From contig CACFUE010000004.1 of NCBI GenBank assembly GCA_902569465.1, positions 1 to 34,018 of the forward strand: a stretch of 34,018 nucleotides of DNA, given 5' to 3'. Source of the DNA: an uncultured Pelagibacteraceae bacterium (GTDB taxonomy: Bacteria > Pseudomonadota > Alphaproteobacteria > Pelagibacterales > Pelagibacteraceae). Both the position numbers and the translations under genes were made by a program. The notes under the pieces are model-generated. The model searched no databases. It saw only the letters and a program-made list of their open reading frames with translations, and had not been told where the DNA came from. This document shows, one piece after another, positions 1 through 9,797 of this stretch (positions are counted from its first letter, which is position 1; every line of letters begins with the position of its first letter).

Positions 1-196
1 TGGCATTTTTTAATTTGATATCTTTTTCGATAGAAGAAGCTGAAACTAATGTCTTTCTACTTTTATCATCAATAATTTGAGCAGAAAGATTTTTTAATGA
101 TTTAGATACAGTTATCCTGAAACGTGCAGTGTTTACATCTTTCATTTTTTTTCTATTTCTAATTCTTCTTTTTGTTTTAGTATTTACCTTTTTCAT
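1..196 (-). CDS. rplR: 50S ribosomal protein L18, 5' part only (runs off window start)
   Basis: Minus-strand translation from ATG at 196: MKKVNTKTKRRIRNRKKMKDVNTARFRITVSKSLKNLSAQIIDDKSRKTLVSASSIEKDIKLKNA..., L18-like; TAATG overlap with the L6 stop codon. Confidence 0.9.
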   Translation of the reverse strand, partial: MKKVNTKTKRRIRNRKKMKDVNTARFRITVSKSLKNLSAQIIDDKSRKTLVSASSIEKDIKLKNA

Positions 197-738
197 TACT
201 TTTTCTTTCCTTCTTTTCTTAAAACAAATTGACCTCTCTCTTTAATTCCCTTAGCTTTATATGGTTCAACTGGTTTAAGACTTTTAATATCAGCAGCTAT
301 TTTTGATACCAATTCCTTATCAACGCCATTAATCTTAATTATTGTCTGTTTTTCAACATTAATTTTAATTTCTTTTGGTATATTAAAATTCACTTCATGA
401 CTAAATCCAATTTGTAAATTTAAGATTTGACCTTTTAGATTAGCTCTAAAGCCTACGCCACTAAGTTCTAGAATTTTTTCATGCCCTACAGATACACCTC
501 TAACTGCATTATTTATGAGGCTTCTATAAGTGCCCCACATTATTGAGGTTTTTTTGTCGATTTTTTTTTGCAATGGCTCTAGGTTAAATATATTTTCATT
601 TATTTTTGATGAAAAGATTTTATCATTTATTGTTAATTTTTTTGTACCTTTTGGACCAGTAATAATTAAGTTTCCACCTTCAACTTTTATTGAAGACTCT
701 TTTGGAATTTCTATATTTTTTTTACCAATTTTTGACAT
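196..738 (-). CDS. rplF: 50S ribosomal protein L6
   Basis: MSKIGKKNIEIPKESSIKVEGGNLIITGPKGTKK... VEPYKAKGIKERGQFVLRKEGKKK, L6 signature; operon position after S8. Confidence 0.97.
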   Translation of the reverse strand: MSKIGKKNIEIPKESSIKVEGGNLIITGPKGTKKLTINDKIFSSKINENIFNLEPLQKKIDKKTSIMWGTYRSLINNAVRGVSVGHEKILELSGVGFRANLKGQILNLQIGFSHEVNFNIPKEIKINVEKQTIIKINGVDKELVSKIAADIKSLKPVEPYKAKGIKERGQFVLRKEGKKK

Positions 739-1136
739 TAAAATACCCTACAAATTATTTCTCCACCTACGTTATTTTTCCTTGCTTCTATATCACTCAT
801 AACTCCTTTTGGAGTAGATAAAATTGCTAAGCCAAGACCATTCATAACTTTTGGTATACTTGTTGCTCTTGAATATACTCTTCTTCCTGGTTTTGAAATT
901 CGTTTAATTTCCTTTATTACTGGATTTCCCTCATAATATTTCAAAGAAATTTTTAAACTAATTTTATTATTTTCATTTTTTCCTATAAAATAATCTTTTA
1001 TATATCCTTCCTTTTTCAGAATTTCCAAAATATTTTTTCTAAAATTTGAAGATGGGATTTCAACAGAAGCAAGTGATCTCATTTGACCATTTCTTATTCT
1101 TGAAAACATATCTCCAATTGGATCAGTTAATGTCAT
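738..1136 (-). CDS. rpsH: 30S ribosomal protein S8
   Basis: MTLTDPIGDMFSRIRNGQ... GLGLAILSTPKGVMSDIEARKNNVGGEIICRVF. Confidence 0.97.
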   Translation of the reverse strand: MTLTDPIGDMFSRIRNGQMRSLASVEIPSSNFRKNILEILKKEGYIKDYFIGKNENNKISLKISLKYYEGNPVIKEIKRISKPGRRVYSRATSIPKVMNGLGLAILSTPKGVMSDIEARKNNVGGEIICRVF

Positions 1137-1143
1137 TTTACTC

Positions 1144-1449
1144 CTACCAGCTTGATTTAGTTATTCCAGGGATTTTACCTGACGATGCCATATCTCTTAA
1201 GGCAATCCTTGAAATTTTTAATTTTCTATACACACCGTGTGGTCTACCAGAAACCTCACATCTATTTCTTATTCTTATTTTCGCAGAATTCTTAGGAAGT
1301 TTATTTAATTTTAATTGAGCCTCAAATCTTTGAGATAATTCTAGTTTTTTATTATTAATTATCTTTTTAAGAGCAGCTCTTTTTTTTGCATATTTTTTTA
1401 CTAATTTTATTCTTTTAAGATTTTTTTGTATTGCGCTTGTTTTGGCCAT
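1144..1449 (-). CDS. rpsN: 30S ribosomal protein S14
   Basis: [13 protein letters not shown]... [41 protein letters not shown], zinc-independent S14. Confidence 0.97.
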   Translation of the reverse strand: MAKTSAIQKNLKRIKLVKKYAKKRAALKKIINNKKLELSQRFEAQLKLNKLPKNSAKIRIRNRCEVSGRPHGVYRKLKISRIALRDMASSGKIPGITKSSW

Positions 1450-1456
1450 TATTTCC

Positions 1457-2008
1457 TCAATTTTTTTTTTTATTTAATGGAAAATTAAACCCTTTTAAGA
1501 GTTCATACGTTCCGATTTTATTTTTACTTGAAGTTACAATAGTAACATCTAAACCTCTTATTTTATCAACTTTGTCAAAGTTAACTTCTGGAAAGACAAT
1601 GTGTTCTTTAATACCAAAAGAATAATTACAAGAATTGTCAATTCCATTTTCTGACAGCCCTCTAAAATCTTTAATTCTTGGAAGAGCTATATTTACGAGT
1701 CTGTCAATAAACTCGTACATTTTATAAGATCTTAAAGTAACTTTAATTCCTGCATTTCCACCTTTTCTAGTTTTAAAATTAGAGATTGATTTTTTAAACT
1801 TTGTTACAACTGGCTTTTGACCACTAATTAAAGCCATATCCTCTAAGCATGCTTTAAGTTTTTTACCGTCTGATGCATCTTCTCCTAATCCCATATTAAG
1901 AATTATTTTTTCAATCTTAGGAACTTGATGCTTATTTTTAACAGAAAGTTTGTTCATCAAAGAAGAAACTATCTCTTTATCATAAGTTGTTTTTAATCTT
2001 GGTATCAT
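1457..2008 (-). CDS. rplE: 50S ribosomal protein L5
   Basis: [23 protein letters not shown]... [31 protein letters not shown]. Confidence 0.97.
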   Translation of the reverse strand: MIPRLKTTYDKEIVSSLMNKLSVKNKHQVPKIEKIILNMGLGEDASDGKKLKACLEDMALISGQKPVVTKFKKSISNFKTRKGGNAGIKVTLRSYKMYEFIDRLVNIALPRIKDFRGLSENGIDNSCNYSFGIKEHIVFPEVNFDKVDKIRGLDVTIVTSSKNKIGTYELLKGFNFPLNKKKN

Positions 2009-2259
2009 TTTTTACCCTTTGTATTCTTTTCTTTTTTCTTCAAATCTAAATTTTTTACATTTGAATGATGTATAAAACTCTCTTTTGAAATAATGCCGCC
2101 CTTATTTTCTTTAGTTGGTTTAGTGTGTCTTTTAATCATATTAATAGATTTAATTTTAATCTTTCCTAATTTACGGTTTATTTCAAGAATCTCTCCTGTT
2201 TTACCTTTATCTTTTCCTGAGATAACTTGAACTTGTATACCTTTTTTTAAATTCATCAT
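2005..2259 (-). CDS. rplX: 50S ribosomal protein L24
   Basis: [48 protein letters not shown] motif. Confidence 0.95.
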   Translation of the reverse strand: MMNLKKGIQVQVISGKDKGKTGEILEINRKLGKIKIKSINMIKRHTKPTKENKGGIISKESFIHHSNVKNLDLKKKEKNTKGKK

Positions 2260-2624
2260 AATACCTCTGGCGCAAGAGAAATAATTTTCGTATGTCCTCT
2301 TGTTCTTAATTCCCTTGTTACAGGGCCAAAAATCCTAGTTCCTATTGGTTCACCTTTATCATCTGTTAACACAACTGCATTATTGTCAAATTGAACTTTT
2401 GAACCATCATTTCTATAAATTTCTTTTCGTGTTCTCACTACCACTGCTTTATGCACAGCACCTTTTTTTACTTTACCTTTAGGTATTGCATCTTTAACAC
2501 TTATAACAATTATATCGCCAACTGATGCGTATCTTCTTTTAGATCCACCTAATACTTTAATGCATTCTACTCTTTTTGCGCCAGTATTATCTGCTACTGA
2601 AAGTTCTGTTTGTATTTGTATCAT
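2256..2624 (-). CDS. rplN: 50S ribosomal protein L14
   Basis: [48 protein letters not shown]. Confidence 0.98.
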   Translation of the reverse strand: MIQIQTELSVADNTGAKRVECIKVLGGSKRRYASVGDIIVISVKDAIPKGKVKKGAVHKAVVVRTRKEIYRNDGSKVQFDNNAVVLTDDKGEPIGTRIFGPVTRELRTRGHTKIISLAPEVL

Positions 2625-2851
2625 TTTTCAATCACCTGCCATGTTTTCTTTTTTGAATAAGGCTTACACTCTATTATCGAAACTTTTTGACCCTCTTTGA
2701 ACTTATTTTTTTCATCGTGAGCATGATATTTTTTTGATCTTTTAATAACTTTTTCATAAAAAGGATGTTTAAATTTTCTTTCTACTTCAACAACAATAGT
2801 TTTGTTATTTTTTGCGCTAGTCACAATACCTTTTAAAATTTTTTTTGTCAT
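2621..2851 (-). CDS. rpsQ: 30S ribosomal protein S17
   Basis: [43 protein letters not shown]. Confidence 0.96.
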   Translation of the reverse strand: MTKKILKGIVTSAKNNKTIVVEVERKFKHPFYEKVIKRSKKYHAHDEKNKFKEGQKVSIIECKPYSKKKTWQVIEK

Positions 2852-3135
2852 TTTGAATTTTTTATATTTAATGTTGTAAATAATCTTGCAATACTCTTTT
2901 TTATTTCATTATATTGAGCAGGATTATCAATCTGATTATTAATTTTTTTAAATCTAATATTAAACAAATCTTTTTTAAGAGATAATATTTTTCTTTTGTT
3001 ACTTTTGATAGAAACTCCTGATCTAGATTTTTGGCCTTTATGACCCCTTGAAGAAGTTTTACCTTTTCCGCTTCCTATTCCTCTTCCTACTCTAATCTTT
3101 TTTTTATTATTTTTTGCAAGGCTATTTAATTGCAT
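2848..3135 (-). CDS. Chimeric ORF: N-terminal ~45 aa of L15 (rplO) fused in frame to C-terminal ~50 aa of L29 (rpmC)
   Basis: [44 protein letters not shown] is L15-like and the following S codon (3001-3003) is shared with the plus-strand L15 fragment; [45 protein letters not shown] is L29-like. Junction about 3000. Confidence 0.85.
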   Translation of the reverse strand: MQLNSLAKNNKKKIRVGRGIGSGKGKTSSRGHKGQKSRSGVSIKSNKRKILSLKKDLFNIRFKKINNQIDNPAQYNEIKKSIARLFTTLNIKNSK

Positions 3136-3653
3136 TATTTTATCTCCCTTTTAGAAACTATTTCGGCAATTTTTTTTCCTCTTATTGCAGATAAAATTTT
3201 TGGTGAGTTTTGAGATTTAAGTCCATTTACACAAGCTTTAAGCACATTATGAGGATTTGCAGATCCTAAAGATTTAGCAACAACGTCTTGGATGCCTAGA
3301 ACTTCACAAACAGATCTAATAGCACCTCCAGCAATTATTCCTGTACCTGCAGGAGCGGCTCGTAAAAAAACTTTTCCAGAACCATTTTTTCCCTTTACAT
3401 CATGGTGAAGCGTTCTTCCATCTTTTAGAGGTATTTTAACCAGACTCCTTTTTGCAACCTCTGTTGCTTTTTTAATAGCATCTGGAACTTGTTTTGATTT
3501 ACCTTGACCAATTCCGATTGATCCCTTTTGATTTCCAACTACAACTAAAGCAGCAAATCCAAATCTTCTACCACCTTTTACAACTTTAGTAATTCTATTT
3601 ATAGCTACTAATTTTTCTTTTATATCGCTTTCAATTTTTTTATTTTCAATCAT
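3135..3653 (-). CDS. rpsE: 30S ribosomal protein S5
   Basis: [51 protein letters not shown]... full length. Confidence 0.98.
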   Translation of the reverse strand: MIENKKIESDIKEKLVAINRITKVVKGGRRFGFAALVVVGNQKGSIGIGQGKSKQVPDAIKKATEVAKRSLVKIPLKDGRTLHHDVKGKNGSGKVFLRAAPAGTGIIAGGAIRSVCEVLGIQDVVAKSLGSANPHNVLKACVNGLKSQNSPKILSAIRGKKIAEIVSKREIK

Positions 3654-3701
3654 TTAAAATTTTAATCCATTTTTTCTTAAAGTTTCTGCAAAAGTTTTGA
3701 G
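3654..3701 (-). pseudogene. rplR: Detached 3' end of rplR (L18 C-terminus)
   Basis: Minus-strand translation (L)KTFAETLRKNGLKF* directly upstream of the S5 start, matching the usual L18 C-terminus (..FA..(L/A)R..GLKF) and L18-S5 order. Confidence 0.8.
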
Positions 3702-4013
3702 GGTGGACAAATGCCTTTATATAGAAGGTTACCCAAAAGAGGGTTTAAATCTTTTAAAAAAGATAATATTGCGATTTTAAATTTAGATAAAATTCAAACA
3801 ATGATAGATAAAAAAAGTAATAACCTAAAAGATTCAATTAATCTTCAAATTCTGAAAGAAAAAAAACTTGTTGGTAAAAAATATTTAAAACTTAAAATTC
3901 TTGGTTCTGGTGAAATAAAAAAAAACATAGAAATTTCAGCAAACTTTGCATCAAAAAAAGCCTTAGAAAAAATCGAAAAAGTAGGTGGTAAATTAAGTTT
4001 ATTAAAAAGATAG
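3693..4013 (+). pseudogene. rplO: C-terminal ~106 codons of L15 (rplO), separated from its N-terminus
   Basis: AGT TTT GAG GGT GGA CAA ATG = SFEGGQ-MPLYRRLPKRGFKSFKKDN..., the conserved L15 GFEGGQMPLYRRLPKRGF motif, in frame with ORF 3711-4013. Confidence 0.88.
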
Positions 4014-4019
4014 TTATAT

Positions 4020-5324
4020 ATGTCTAGTGAAACGCTCAATACAGCCGGTGCATTTAGTCAAGCTAAAGATTTAAAAAATAGAATTTTATTTACCATTTTA
4101 ATTTTAATGATTTATAGACTTGGAACTTATGTGCCATTGGCTGGTATAGATCCTATGGCATTGAAAGAAATAATGTCATCAAGTCAAAAAGGTTTATTGG
4201 GAATGTTCAATATGTTTTCTGGTGGCGCAGTTACGAGAATGGCAATATTTGCTTTGGGTATAATGCCATATATTTCCTCAGCAATTATTGTTCAATTATT
4301 AACCGGTGTTTCTGATTATTTTAAAAATCTTAAGGAACAAGGTGAAATCGGGAGAAAAAAAATTACTCAAATAACAAGATACGGAACTGTTTTAATTGCT
4401 TGTTTGCAAGGCTATGGAGTATCAGTTGGTTTAGAAAATGCTGGAAATTTAGTAATTGAGCCTGGTCTATCTTTTAGACTTATCACAACCATTTCATTGG
4501 TTGCTGGCACAACTTTTTTAATGTGGTTGGGTGAACAAATTACATTAAGAGGTGTTGGTAACGGAATATCTTTAATAATTTTCTCAGGTATCGTAGCAGA
4601 AATACCTAGAGCTCTTGCATCAACTTTTGAACTGGGTAGAACCGGTGCGCTCTCAGCTGTAATGATTGTAGGAATTTTTATATTAGTTATCCTTACAGTA
4701 TTATTTATTGTTTTTTTTGAAAGAGCTATGCGTAAGATATTAATTAATTATCCAAAGAGACAAGTTGGAAATAAAATGTACGGTGGTGAGTCTTCTCATC
4801 TTCCACTTAAAATAAATACAGCTGGGGTTATACCAGCTATTTTTGCCTCTGCTCTATTGCTTCTGCCAATAACTATTTCAAACTTTGGTTTTGCTGAGTC
4901 TGACACATTTCTTAAAATTTCTTCAATGTTTACTCAAGGACAGCCTCTATATATGTTATTATATGCATCTGGTATTATATTTTTCTCTTTTTTTTATACA
5001 TCGATTGTTTTTAATCCTAAAGAGACCGCTGAAAATTTAAGAAAATATGGTGGTTATATTCCTGGTATTAGACCCGGAGAAAGGACCGCTGAATATATTG
5101 AAACTATTTTAATAAGACTAACTACTGTTGGATCACTTTATTTAACTTTTGTTTGTTTAATGCCAGAGTTTTTAATTGCAAAATATCCAATACCTTTTTA
5201 TTTAGGTGGAACATCAATATTGATTGTTGTGGTTGTTGCAATGGACACTGTCACACAGGTTCAAACTAGATTAATGAGTTCGCAGTATGAGTCATTAATA
5301 AAAAAAACAAAATTTGGTAAGTAA
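4020..5324 (+). CDS. secY: Preprotein translocase subunit SecY
   Basis: GLLGMFNMFSGGAVTRMAIFALGIMPYISSAIIVQLLTG... NPKETAENLRKYGGYIPGIRPGERTAEYIE. Confidence 0.99.
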   Translation: MSSETLNTAGAFSQAKDLKNRILFTILILMIYRLGTYVPLAGIDPMALKEIMSSSQKGLLGMFNMFSGGAVTRMAIFALGIMPYISSAIIVQLLTGVSDYFKNLKEQGEIGRKKITQITRYGTVLIACLQGYGVSVGLENAGNLVIEPGLSFRLITTISLVAGTTFLMWLGEQITLRGVGNGISLIIFSGIVAEIPRALASTFELGRTGALSAVMIVGIFILVILTVLFIVFFERAMRKILINYPKRQVGNKMYGGESSHLPLKINTAGVIPAIFASALLLLPITISNFGFAESDTFLKISSMFTQGQPLYMLLYASGIIFFSFFYTSIVFNPKETAENLRKYGGYIPGIRPGERTAEYIETILIRLTTVGSLYLTFVCLMPEFLIAKYPIPFYLGGTSILIVVVVAMDTVTQVQTRLMSSQYESLIKKTKFGK

Positions 5325-5332
5325 TTAGATAA

Positions 5333-5899
5333 ATGAATATTGTTATCTTTGGACCTCCCGGAGCAGGTAAAGGAACACAATCAAATTTTATCGTAAATAA
5401 ATTTAATATGTTTCAACTATCGACTGGTGAACTTTTGAGAGCTGAAACTAAAAATAACACCGATTTCGGTAAAAAAATCTCATTAATTATTAATTCCGGT
5501 AATTTAGTTTCAGATGACATCGTGAGTAATTTAATTGAAAAATATATTTCAAACAGCCTATACAAGAATAAGTTTATTTTTGATGGATATCCTAGAAATT
5601 TAGCGCAAGCAAAAAATTTAGATTTCTTATTAAATAAGTACGAACAAAAAATTGATCTTGTTTTAAAATTATCTGTCAGTTTGGAAATTATTAAAGCAAG
5701 AATTATAGAGAGAAAATCTCTTGAAAAAAGAGCAGATGATAATGAAGAAATTGCGATAAAAAGATATAAAACGTATGAAGCGAATATTAAACCTGTGATA
5801 GATTTTTATAAACAAGCAAATTTATTAAGAGTAGTTAACGGAGAAGCTTCTATAATTGAAATTAACAGTGAAATAAGCGACATAATTGAGGCTATCTAG
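5333..5899 (+). CDS. adk: Adenylate kinase (short form)
   Basis: MNIVIFGPPGAGKGTQS P-loop; FDGYPRNLAQA; directly after secY. Confidence 0.97.
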   Translation: MNIVIFGPPGAGKGTQSNFIVNKFNMFQLSTGELLRAETKNNTDFGKKISLIINSGNLVSDDIVSNLIEKYISNSLYKNKFIFDGYPRNLAQAKNLDFLLNKYEQKIDLVLKLSVSLEIIKARIIERKSLEKRADDNEEIAIKRYKTYEANIKPVIDFYKQANLLRVVNGEASIIEINSEISDIIEAI

Positions 5900-5901
5900 G
5901 G

Positions 5902-5929
5902 TTGACTTTAAATGATTTCACAATATAAA
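5902..5929 (+). promoter_or_regulatory. Candidate sigma70 promoter for rpsM-rpsK-rpoA-rplQ
   Basis: TTGACT (5902-5907), 16-nt spacer, TATAAA (5924-5929) in the adk-rpsM gap, about 30 nt before the rpsM ATG. Confidence 0.55.
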
Positions 5930-5958
5930 TACGCAGGAAACTTAAATTCATTATATAT

Positions 5959-6342
5959 ATGGCTCGTATAGCAGGAATAAACATTCCACAAAATAAAGTT
6001 GTCAGTATAGCACTAACTTACATTCACGGCATAGGGTTGCATTCATCAAAAAAGATTTGTGAAAAATTAAATATACCTCAAACAACAAGAGTTAATGATT
6101 TAACGGAGGATCAAGTTCTCAAAATAAGAGAATTCATAGATGGAAATCATAAAGTAGAAGGTGATTTAAGAAGAGAAGTTTCCGTAAACATAAAAAGATT
6201 AGTTGACTTAGCTTGTTACAGAGGAACTCGTCATAAAAAAAAACTACCTGTAAGAGGTCAAAGAACTCAATGTAATGCAAGAACACGTAAAGGAAAAGCT
6301 ATAGCAATTGCAGGAAAAAAACTTACACCACTTAAAAAATAA
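5959..6342 (+). CDS. rpsM: 30S ribosomal protein S13
   Basis: [34 protein letters not shown]... [23 protein letters not shown]. Confidence 0.98.
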   Translation: MARIAGINIPQNKVVSIALTYIHGIGLHSSKKICEKLNIPQTTRVNDLTEDQVLKIREFIDGNHKVEGDLRREVSVNIKRLVDLACYRGTRHKKKLPVRGQRTQCNARTRKGKAIAIAGKKLTPLKK

Positions 6343-6347
6343 GATTT

Positions 6348-6794
6348 ATGAATAAAAAAAATGAAAAAGTTGAAAAAAAACCTGAAGTAAAGAAAGTTGA
6401 AACTAAAAAGATAAGTACCTTTAAGAAAAAAAAGAAGGTGAAAAAAAACATTACTTCTGGAATAGCGTATGTATACTCCACATTTAATAATACAATAGTT
6501 TCGATAGCAGATGAGAACGGAAATGTAATTTCTTGGTCCTCTGCAGGCGCTAAAGGATTTAAAGGTTCTAGAAAATCTACTCCATATGCTGCACAAGTGG
6601 CAGCTGATGATGCTGGAGCAAAAGCTTTTGAACAAGGTTTAAGAACGTTAACGGTACAAGTTAAAGGACCTGGTTCAGGTAGAGAGACTGCCTTAAGATC
6701 TTTACAATCTAAAGGATTCAAAATTTTATCAATAAAGGATACTACACCAATGCCTCATAACGGTGCGAGACCGCCCAAAAGAAGGAGAGTATAA
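6348..6794 (+). CDS. rpsK: 30S ribosomal protein S11 with Lys-rich N-terminal extension
   Basis: [52 protein letters not shown]... [12 protein letters not shown]. Confidence 0.98.
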   Translation: MNKKNEKVEKKPEVKKVETKKISTFKKKKKVKKNITSGIAYVYSTFNNTIVSIADENGNVISWSSAGAKGFKGSRKSTPYAAQVAADDAGAKAFEQGLRTLTVQVKGPGSGRETALRSLQSKGFKILSIKDTTPMPHNGARPPKRRRV

Positions 6795-7829
6795 ATGCAA
6801 ACAACAACTAATATAATAGATAAAAATTGGAAAGCATTAATTAAACCAAATAAACTAGATATATCAAGCAACGAAGATAAGACAATTGCAAAAGTTATAG
6901 CTGAACCACTAGAAAAAGGTTTTGGTCAAACAATAGGAAATTCTTTAAGAAGAATACTATTATCATCTATACAGGGCGCTGCAGTTACAGCGATACAAAT
7001 AGATGGAGTTCTCCATGAGTTCTCATCTATTAAAGGAGTTCGAGAGGATGTTACAGATATTGTTTTAAATGTAAAAAATTTAGCAATAAAATCATCTTCA
7101 TCTAGTGCAAAAAAAATAATTTTAGATATAAAAGGACCTAAAGAAGTTAAAGCAAAAGATATTACTTTAGTTCCAGATATTGAAATTTTAAATCCAGAGC
7201 AAACTATTTGTAATTTAGACGAAAAAACTCATTTTCATATGGAATTAATGGTGAGCACAGGTAAAGGATATGTACAAGCTCCAAAAAACAAATCTGATGA
7301 TACACCTTTAGGTCTAATTTCAATCGACTCTTTATTTAGTCCTGTAAAAAAAGTATCTTTTTCGGTAGAAAATACTAGGGCTGGAAGCGCTTTAGACTAT
7401 GATAAATTGATTATGACCGTGGAAACAAATGGAACGGTAGATGCAGAAGATGCAATAGCTTACTCAGCAAGAATATTTCAAGATCAATTAGCAATGTTCG
7501 TTAATTTTGAAGATCCTCAAGAAATAGTCAAAGAGGTAAAGTCTGCCGAACCTGAATTTAATAGAAATCTATTAAAGAGAGTTGAAGAACTTGAACTATC
7601 TGTAAGATCAATGAATTGTCTGAAAAATGATAATATTATTTATATAGGAGACTTGGTACAAAAAACAGAGCCAGAAATGCTAAGAACTCCTAATTTTGGA
7701 AGAAAGTCCTTGAACGAAATTAAAGAAGTTTTAAACACAATGTCATTATACTTAGGAATGGAAATTCCAAACTGGCCCCCAGATAATATTGCAGAATTAT
7801 CCAAAAAATTAGAGGAAAATAATTATTAA
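6795..7829 (+). CDS. rpoA: DNA-directed RNA polymerase subunit alpha
   Basis: [48 protein letters not shown]-terminal helix-hairpin-helix domain. Confidence 0.99.
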   Translation: MQTTTNIIDKNWKALIKPNKLDISSNEDKTIAKVIAEPLEKGFGQTIGNSLRRILLSSIQGAAVTAIQIDGVLHEFSSIKGVREDVTDIVLNVKNLAIKSSSSSAKKIILDIKGPKEVKAKDITLVPDIEILNPEQTICNLDEKTHFHMELMVSTGKGYVQAPKNKSDDTPLGLISIDSLFSPVKKVSFSVENTRAGSALDYDKLIMTVETNGTVDAEDAIAYSARIFQDQLAMFVNFEDPQEIVKEVKSAEPEFNRNLLKRVEELELSVRSMNCLKNDNIIYIGDLVQKTEPEMLRTPNFGRKSLNEIKEVLNTMSLYLGMEIPNWPPDNIAELSKKLEENNY

Positions 7830-8278
7830 TGAGACACGGTTTAGGTTATAGAAAATTAAATAAAACAAGCGAACATAGAAAAGCTTTATTTAAAAACATG
7901 CTTAATTCTCTTATTAAGTATGAACAAATCATCACTACACTTCCAAAGGCAAAAGAACTGAAACCTCAAATAGATAAAGTTATTACAATAGGAAAAGATA
8001 AAAATTTAAGTAGTAAAAAAAGATTATTTTCAAAACTTCAAGATAAAAAATCTGTAACCAAAGTATTTGAAGAATTATCTAAAAGATACAGCTCAAGAAA
8101 AGGTGGATATTCGAGAGTTTTAAAGGCTGGTTTTAGAACAGGTGACGATGCACCAATGGCTGTGATTGAATTAGTCGATCGAAACCCTGAGGCTAAAAAA
8201 GTTGATAAGCCAAAAAAAATTGAGACAAAAGATAAAAAAAAAGAAGTTCAACCAGAGCCTAAAGCAGCAAGTAAATAA
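7829..8278 (+). CDS. rplQ: 50S ribosomal protein L17 with charged C-terminal tail
   Basis: [46 protein letters not shown]. Confidence 0.97.
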   Translation: MRHGLGYRKLNKTSEHRKALFKNMLNSLIKYEQIITTLPKAKELKPQIDKVITIGKDKNLSSKKRLFSKLQDKKSVTKVFEELSKRYSSRKGGYSRVLKAGFRTGDDAPMAVIELVDRNPEAKKVDKPKKIETKDKKKEVQPEPKAASK

Positions 8279-8289
8279 ATCAAGCTCTC

Positions 8290-9189
8290 ATGCCTAAATC
8301 ATACACTGTAGAAGATGACTATCATGACTCACGTATAGATAAATGGTTTAAAAATGAAATAATTAACCTACCGCACTCCTTATTAGAAAAAATACTAAGA
8401 CAAAATAAAGTTAAAGTTAATAAAAAAAAAACTAAATCATCTTATAGACTTAAGGTAGGCGATTTGATTGAGATTTACGATATTTCCAAATTAAAACCAG
8501 TAGACAAAAAAGAAAAGATTAAATATTTACCCAAAAAAAAGGAAATCGGTTCCTATGATGATTATGTAATAGAAGATAATGAAAATTTTATAGTAATAAA
8601 TAAACCAACAGGTATACCTGTTCAATCAGGCACAAAATCATTTAAAAATATTATAGATATATTAAAAAATACGAAATACTTTGAAAATTCAAAACCTTTT
8701 ATTGTTCATAGACTAGATAAAGAGACTTCGGGAGTTTTAATAATTGCTAAAAATAGAAAATATGCTCAATTATTTACTTCACTTTTTAGGATAAGGAAAA
8801 TTCATAAAACATATCTAGCGATAGTTTATGGAAAAGTTGACAAGTCTATAAAAGTGATGAAAGATGATTTAATTTATTACGATGATAATAAGAAAATTTC
8901 ACAAAAAGCTGTATCAAATCTTAAAATTATTAAGACGAACGAGGATTATTCATATTTAGAGTTGAACCCAATCACTGGAAGAAAGCATCAATTAAGAAAA
9001 CAATTACTTAATATTGGATGTCCAATCATAGGAGATGATAAGTATTTTTTAACTGATAGAAAAAGAATAAAGATTAAAAATCTTATGTTGCATGCATACA
9101 AAATAAAATTTATGATTAATAATATTCAATATAACTTTAAAGCAAAATACAACAATCTATTCGAGGATTTTCTTAAAAAAAATATCTAA
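8290..9189 (+). CDS. RluA-family 23S rRNA pseudouridine synthase (RluC/RluD-like)
   Basis: S4-like N-terminus; PFIVHRLDKETSGVLIIAKNRKYAQ motif; LNPITGRKHQLRKQL. Confidence 0.92.
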   Translation: MPKSYTVEDDYHDSRIDKWFKNEIINLPHSLLEKILRQNKVKVNKKKTKSSYRLKVGDLIEIYDISKLKPVDKKEKIKYLPKKKEIGSYDDYVIEDNENFIVINKPTGIPVQSGTKSFKNIIDILKNTKYFENSKPFIVHRLDKETSGVLIIAKNRKYAQLFTSLFRIRKIHKTYLAIVYGKVDKSIKVMKDDLIYYDDNKKISQKAVSNLKIIKTNEDYSYLELNPITGRKHQLRKQLLNIGCPIIGDDKYFLTDRKRIKIKNLMLHAYKIKFMINNIQYNFKAKYNNLFEDFLKKNI

Positions 9190-9797
9190 ATATTATTTAT
9201 ATTTTTAACAAAAATATTTGCTAAATTATTTTCAAATTTTTTAGGTTTGACTGAAATTAACTTTAATATGGAAGTAACCTTTTTATTATCCAAGCCACAA
9301 GGTATAATTTTCAAATATTGATTTAAATTATTTGAAATATTTATTGAACAACCATGATAGGCCACCCATCTAGATACTCTAATGCCTATTGCAGCAATTT
9401 TTTTATCTTTAACCCATATGCCTATATTTTTCTTATCGCTTTTGGATTGAATTTTATAATTTTTTAAAAATTGTATAATACTTTTTTCTATTGAATTTAT
9501 TAATTTTCTTATATCCTTCTTTCTTTTGTTCAAATCGATTACAAAGTAAATAATTTTTTGTCCAGGGTTATGTAATGTAATTTTCCCTCCTCTATTTGAT
9601 TTTACTATTTTAATTTTTTTATCTATTATCTCTCTTTTGTTGAAACTCACCCCTGCAGTAAAAGTAGTTGGGTGTTCTAGGATCCACAATAATTCTCTAT
9701 TTGTACCATTTTTTACTTCTTCAACTCTTTTATTGAGATAAAGCATTGCCTTTTTATAGGGTATACGTTTTTTGCTAATTTTAATTTCTATACTCAT
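9186..9797 (-). CDS. lipB: Octanoyl-[acyl-carrier-protein]-protein N-octanoyltransferase
   Basis: LLWILEHPTTFTAGVSFNKREI... NRGGKITLHNPGQKIIYFVID... KIAAIGIRVSRWVAYHGCSINI. Confidence 0.93.
   Translation of the reverse strand: MSIEIKISKKRIPYKKAMLYLNKRVEEVKNGTNRELLWILEHPTTFTAGVSFNKREIIDKKIKIVKSNRGGKITLHNPGQKIIYFVIDLNKRKKDIRKLINSIEKSIIQFLKNYKIQSKSDKKNIGIWVKDKKIAAIGIRVSRWVAYHGCSINISNNLNQYLKIIPCGLDNKKVTSILKLISVKPKKFENNLANIFVKNINNI

Noticed and set aside
530-802. Plus-strand ORF antisense to rplF
   Set aside because: F/I-rich translation typical of the reverse strand of a real ribosomal gene; no domain.
1046-1318. Plus-strand ORF antisense to rpsH/rpsN
   Set aside because: Fully overlaps two confident ribosomal genes; spurious.
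6267-6721. Two minus-strand ORFs (122 and 129 aa) over rpsM/rpsK
   Set aside because: Shadow ORFs of the Lys-rich S11 region; F/S-rich, no family resemblance.
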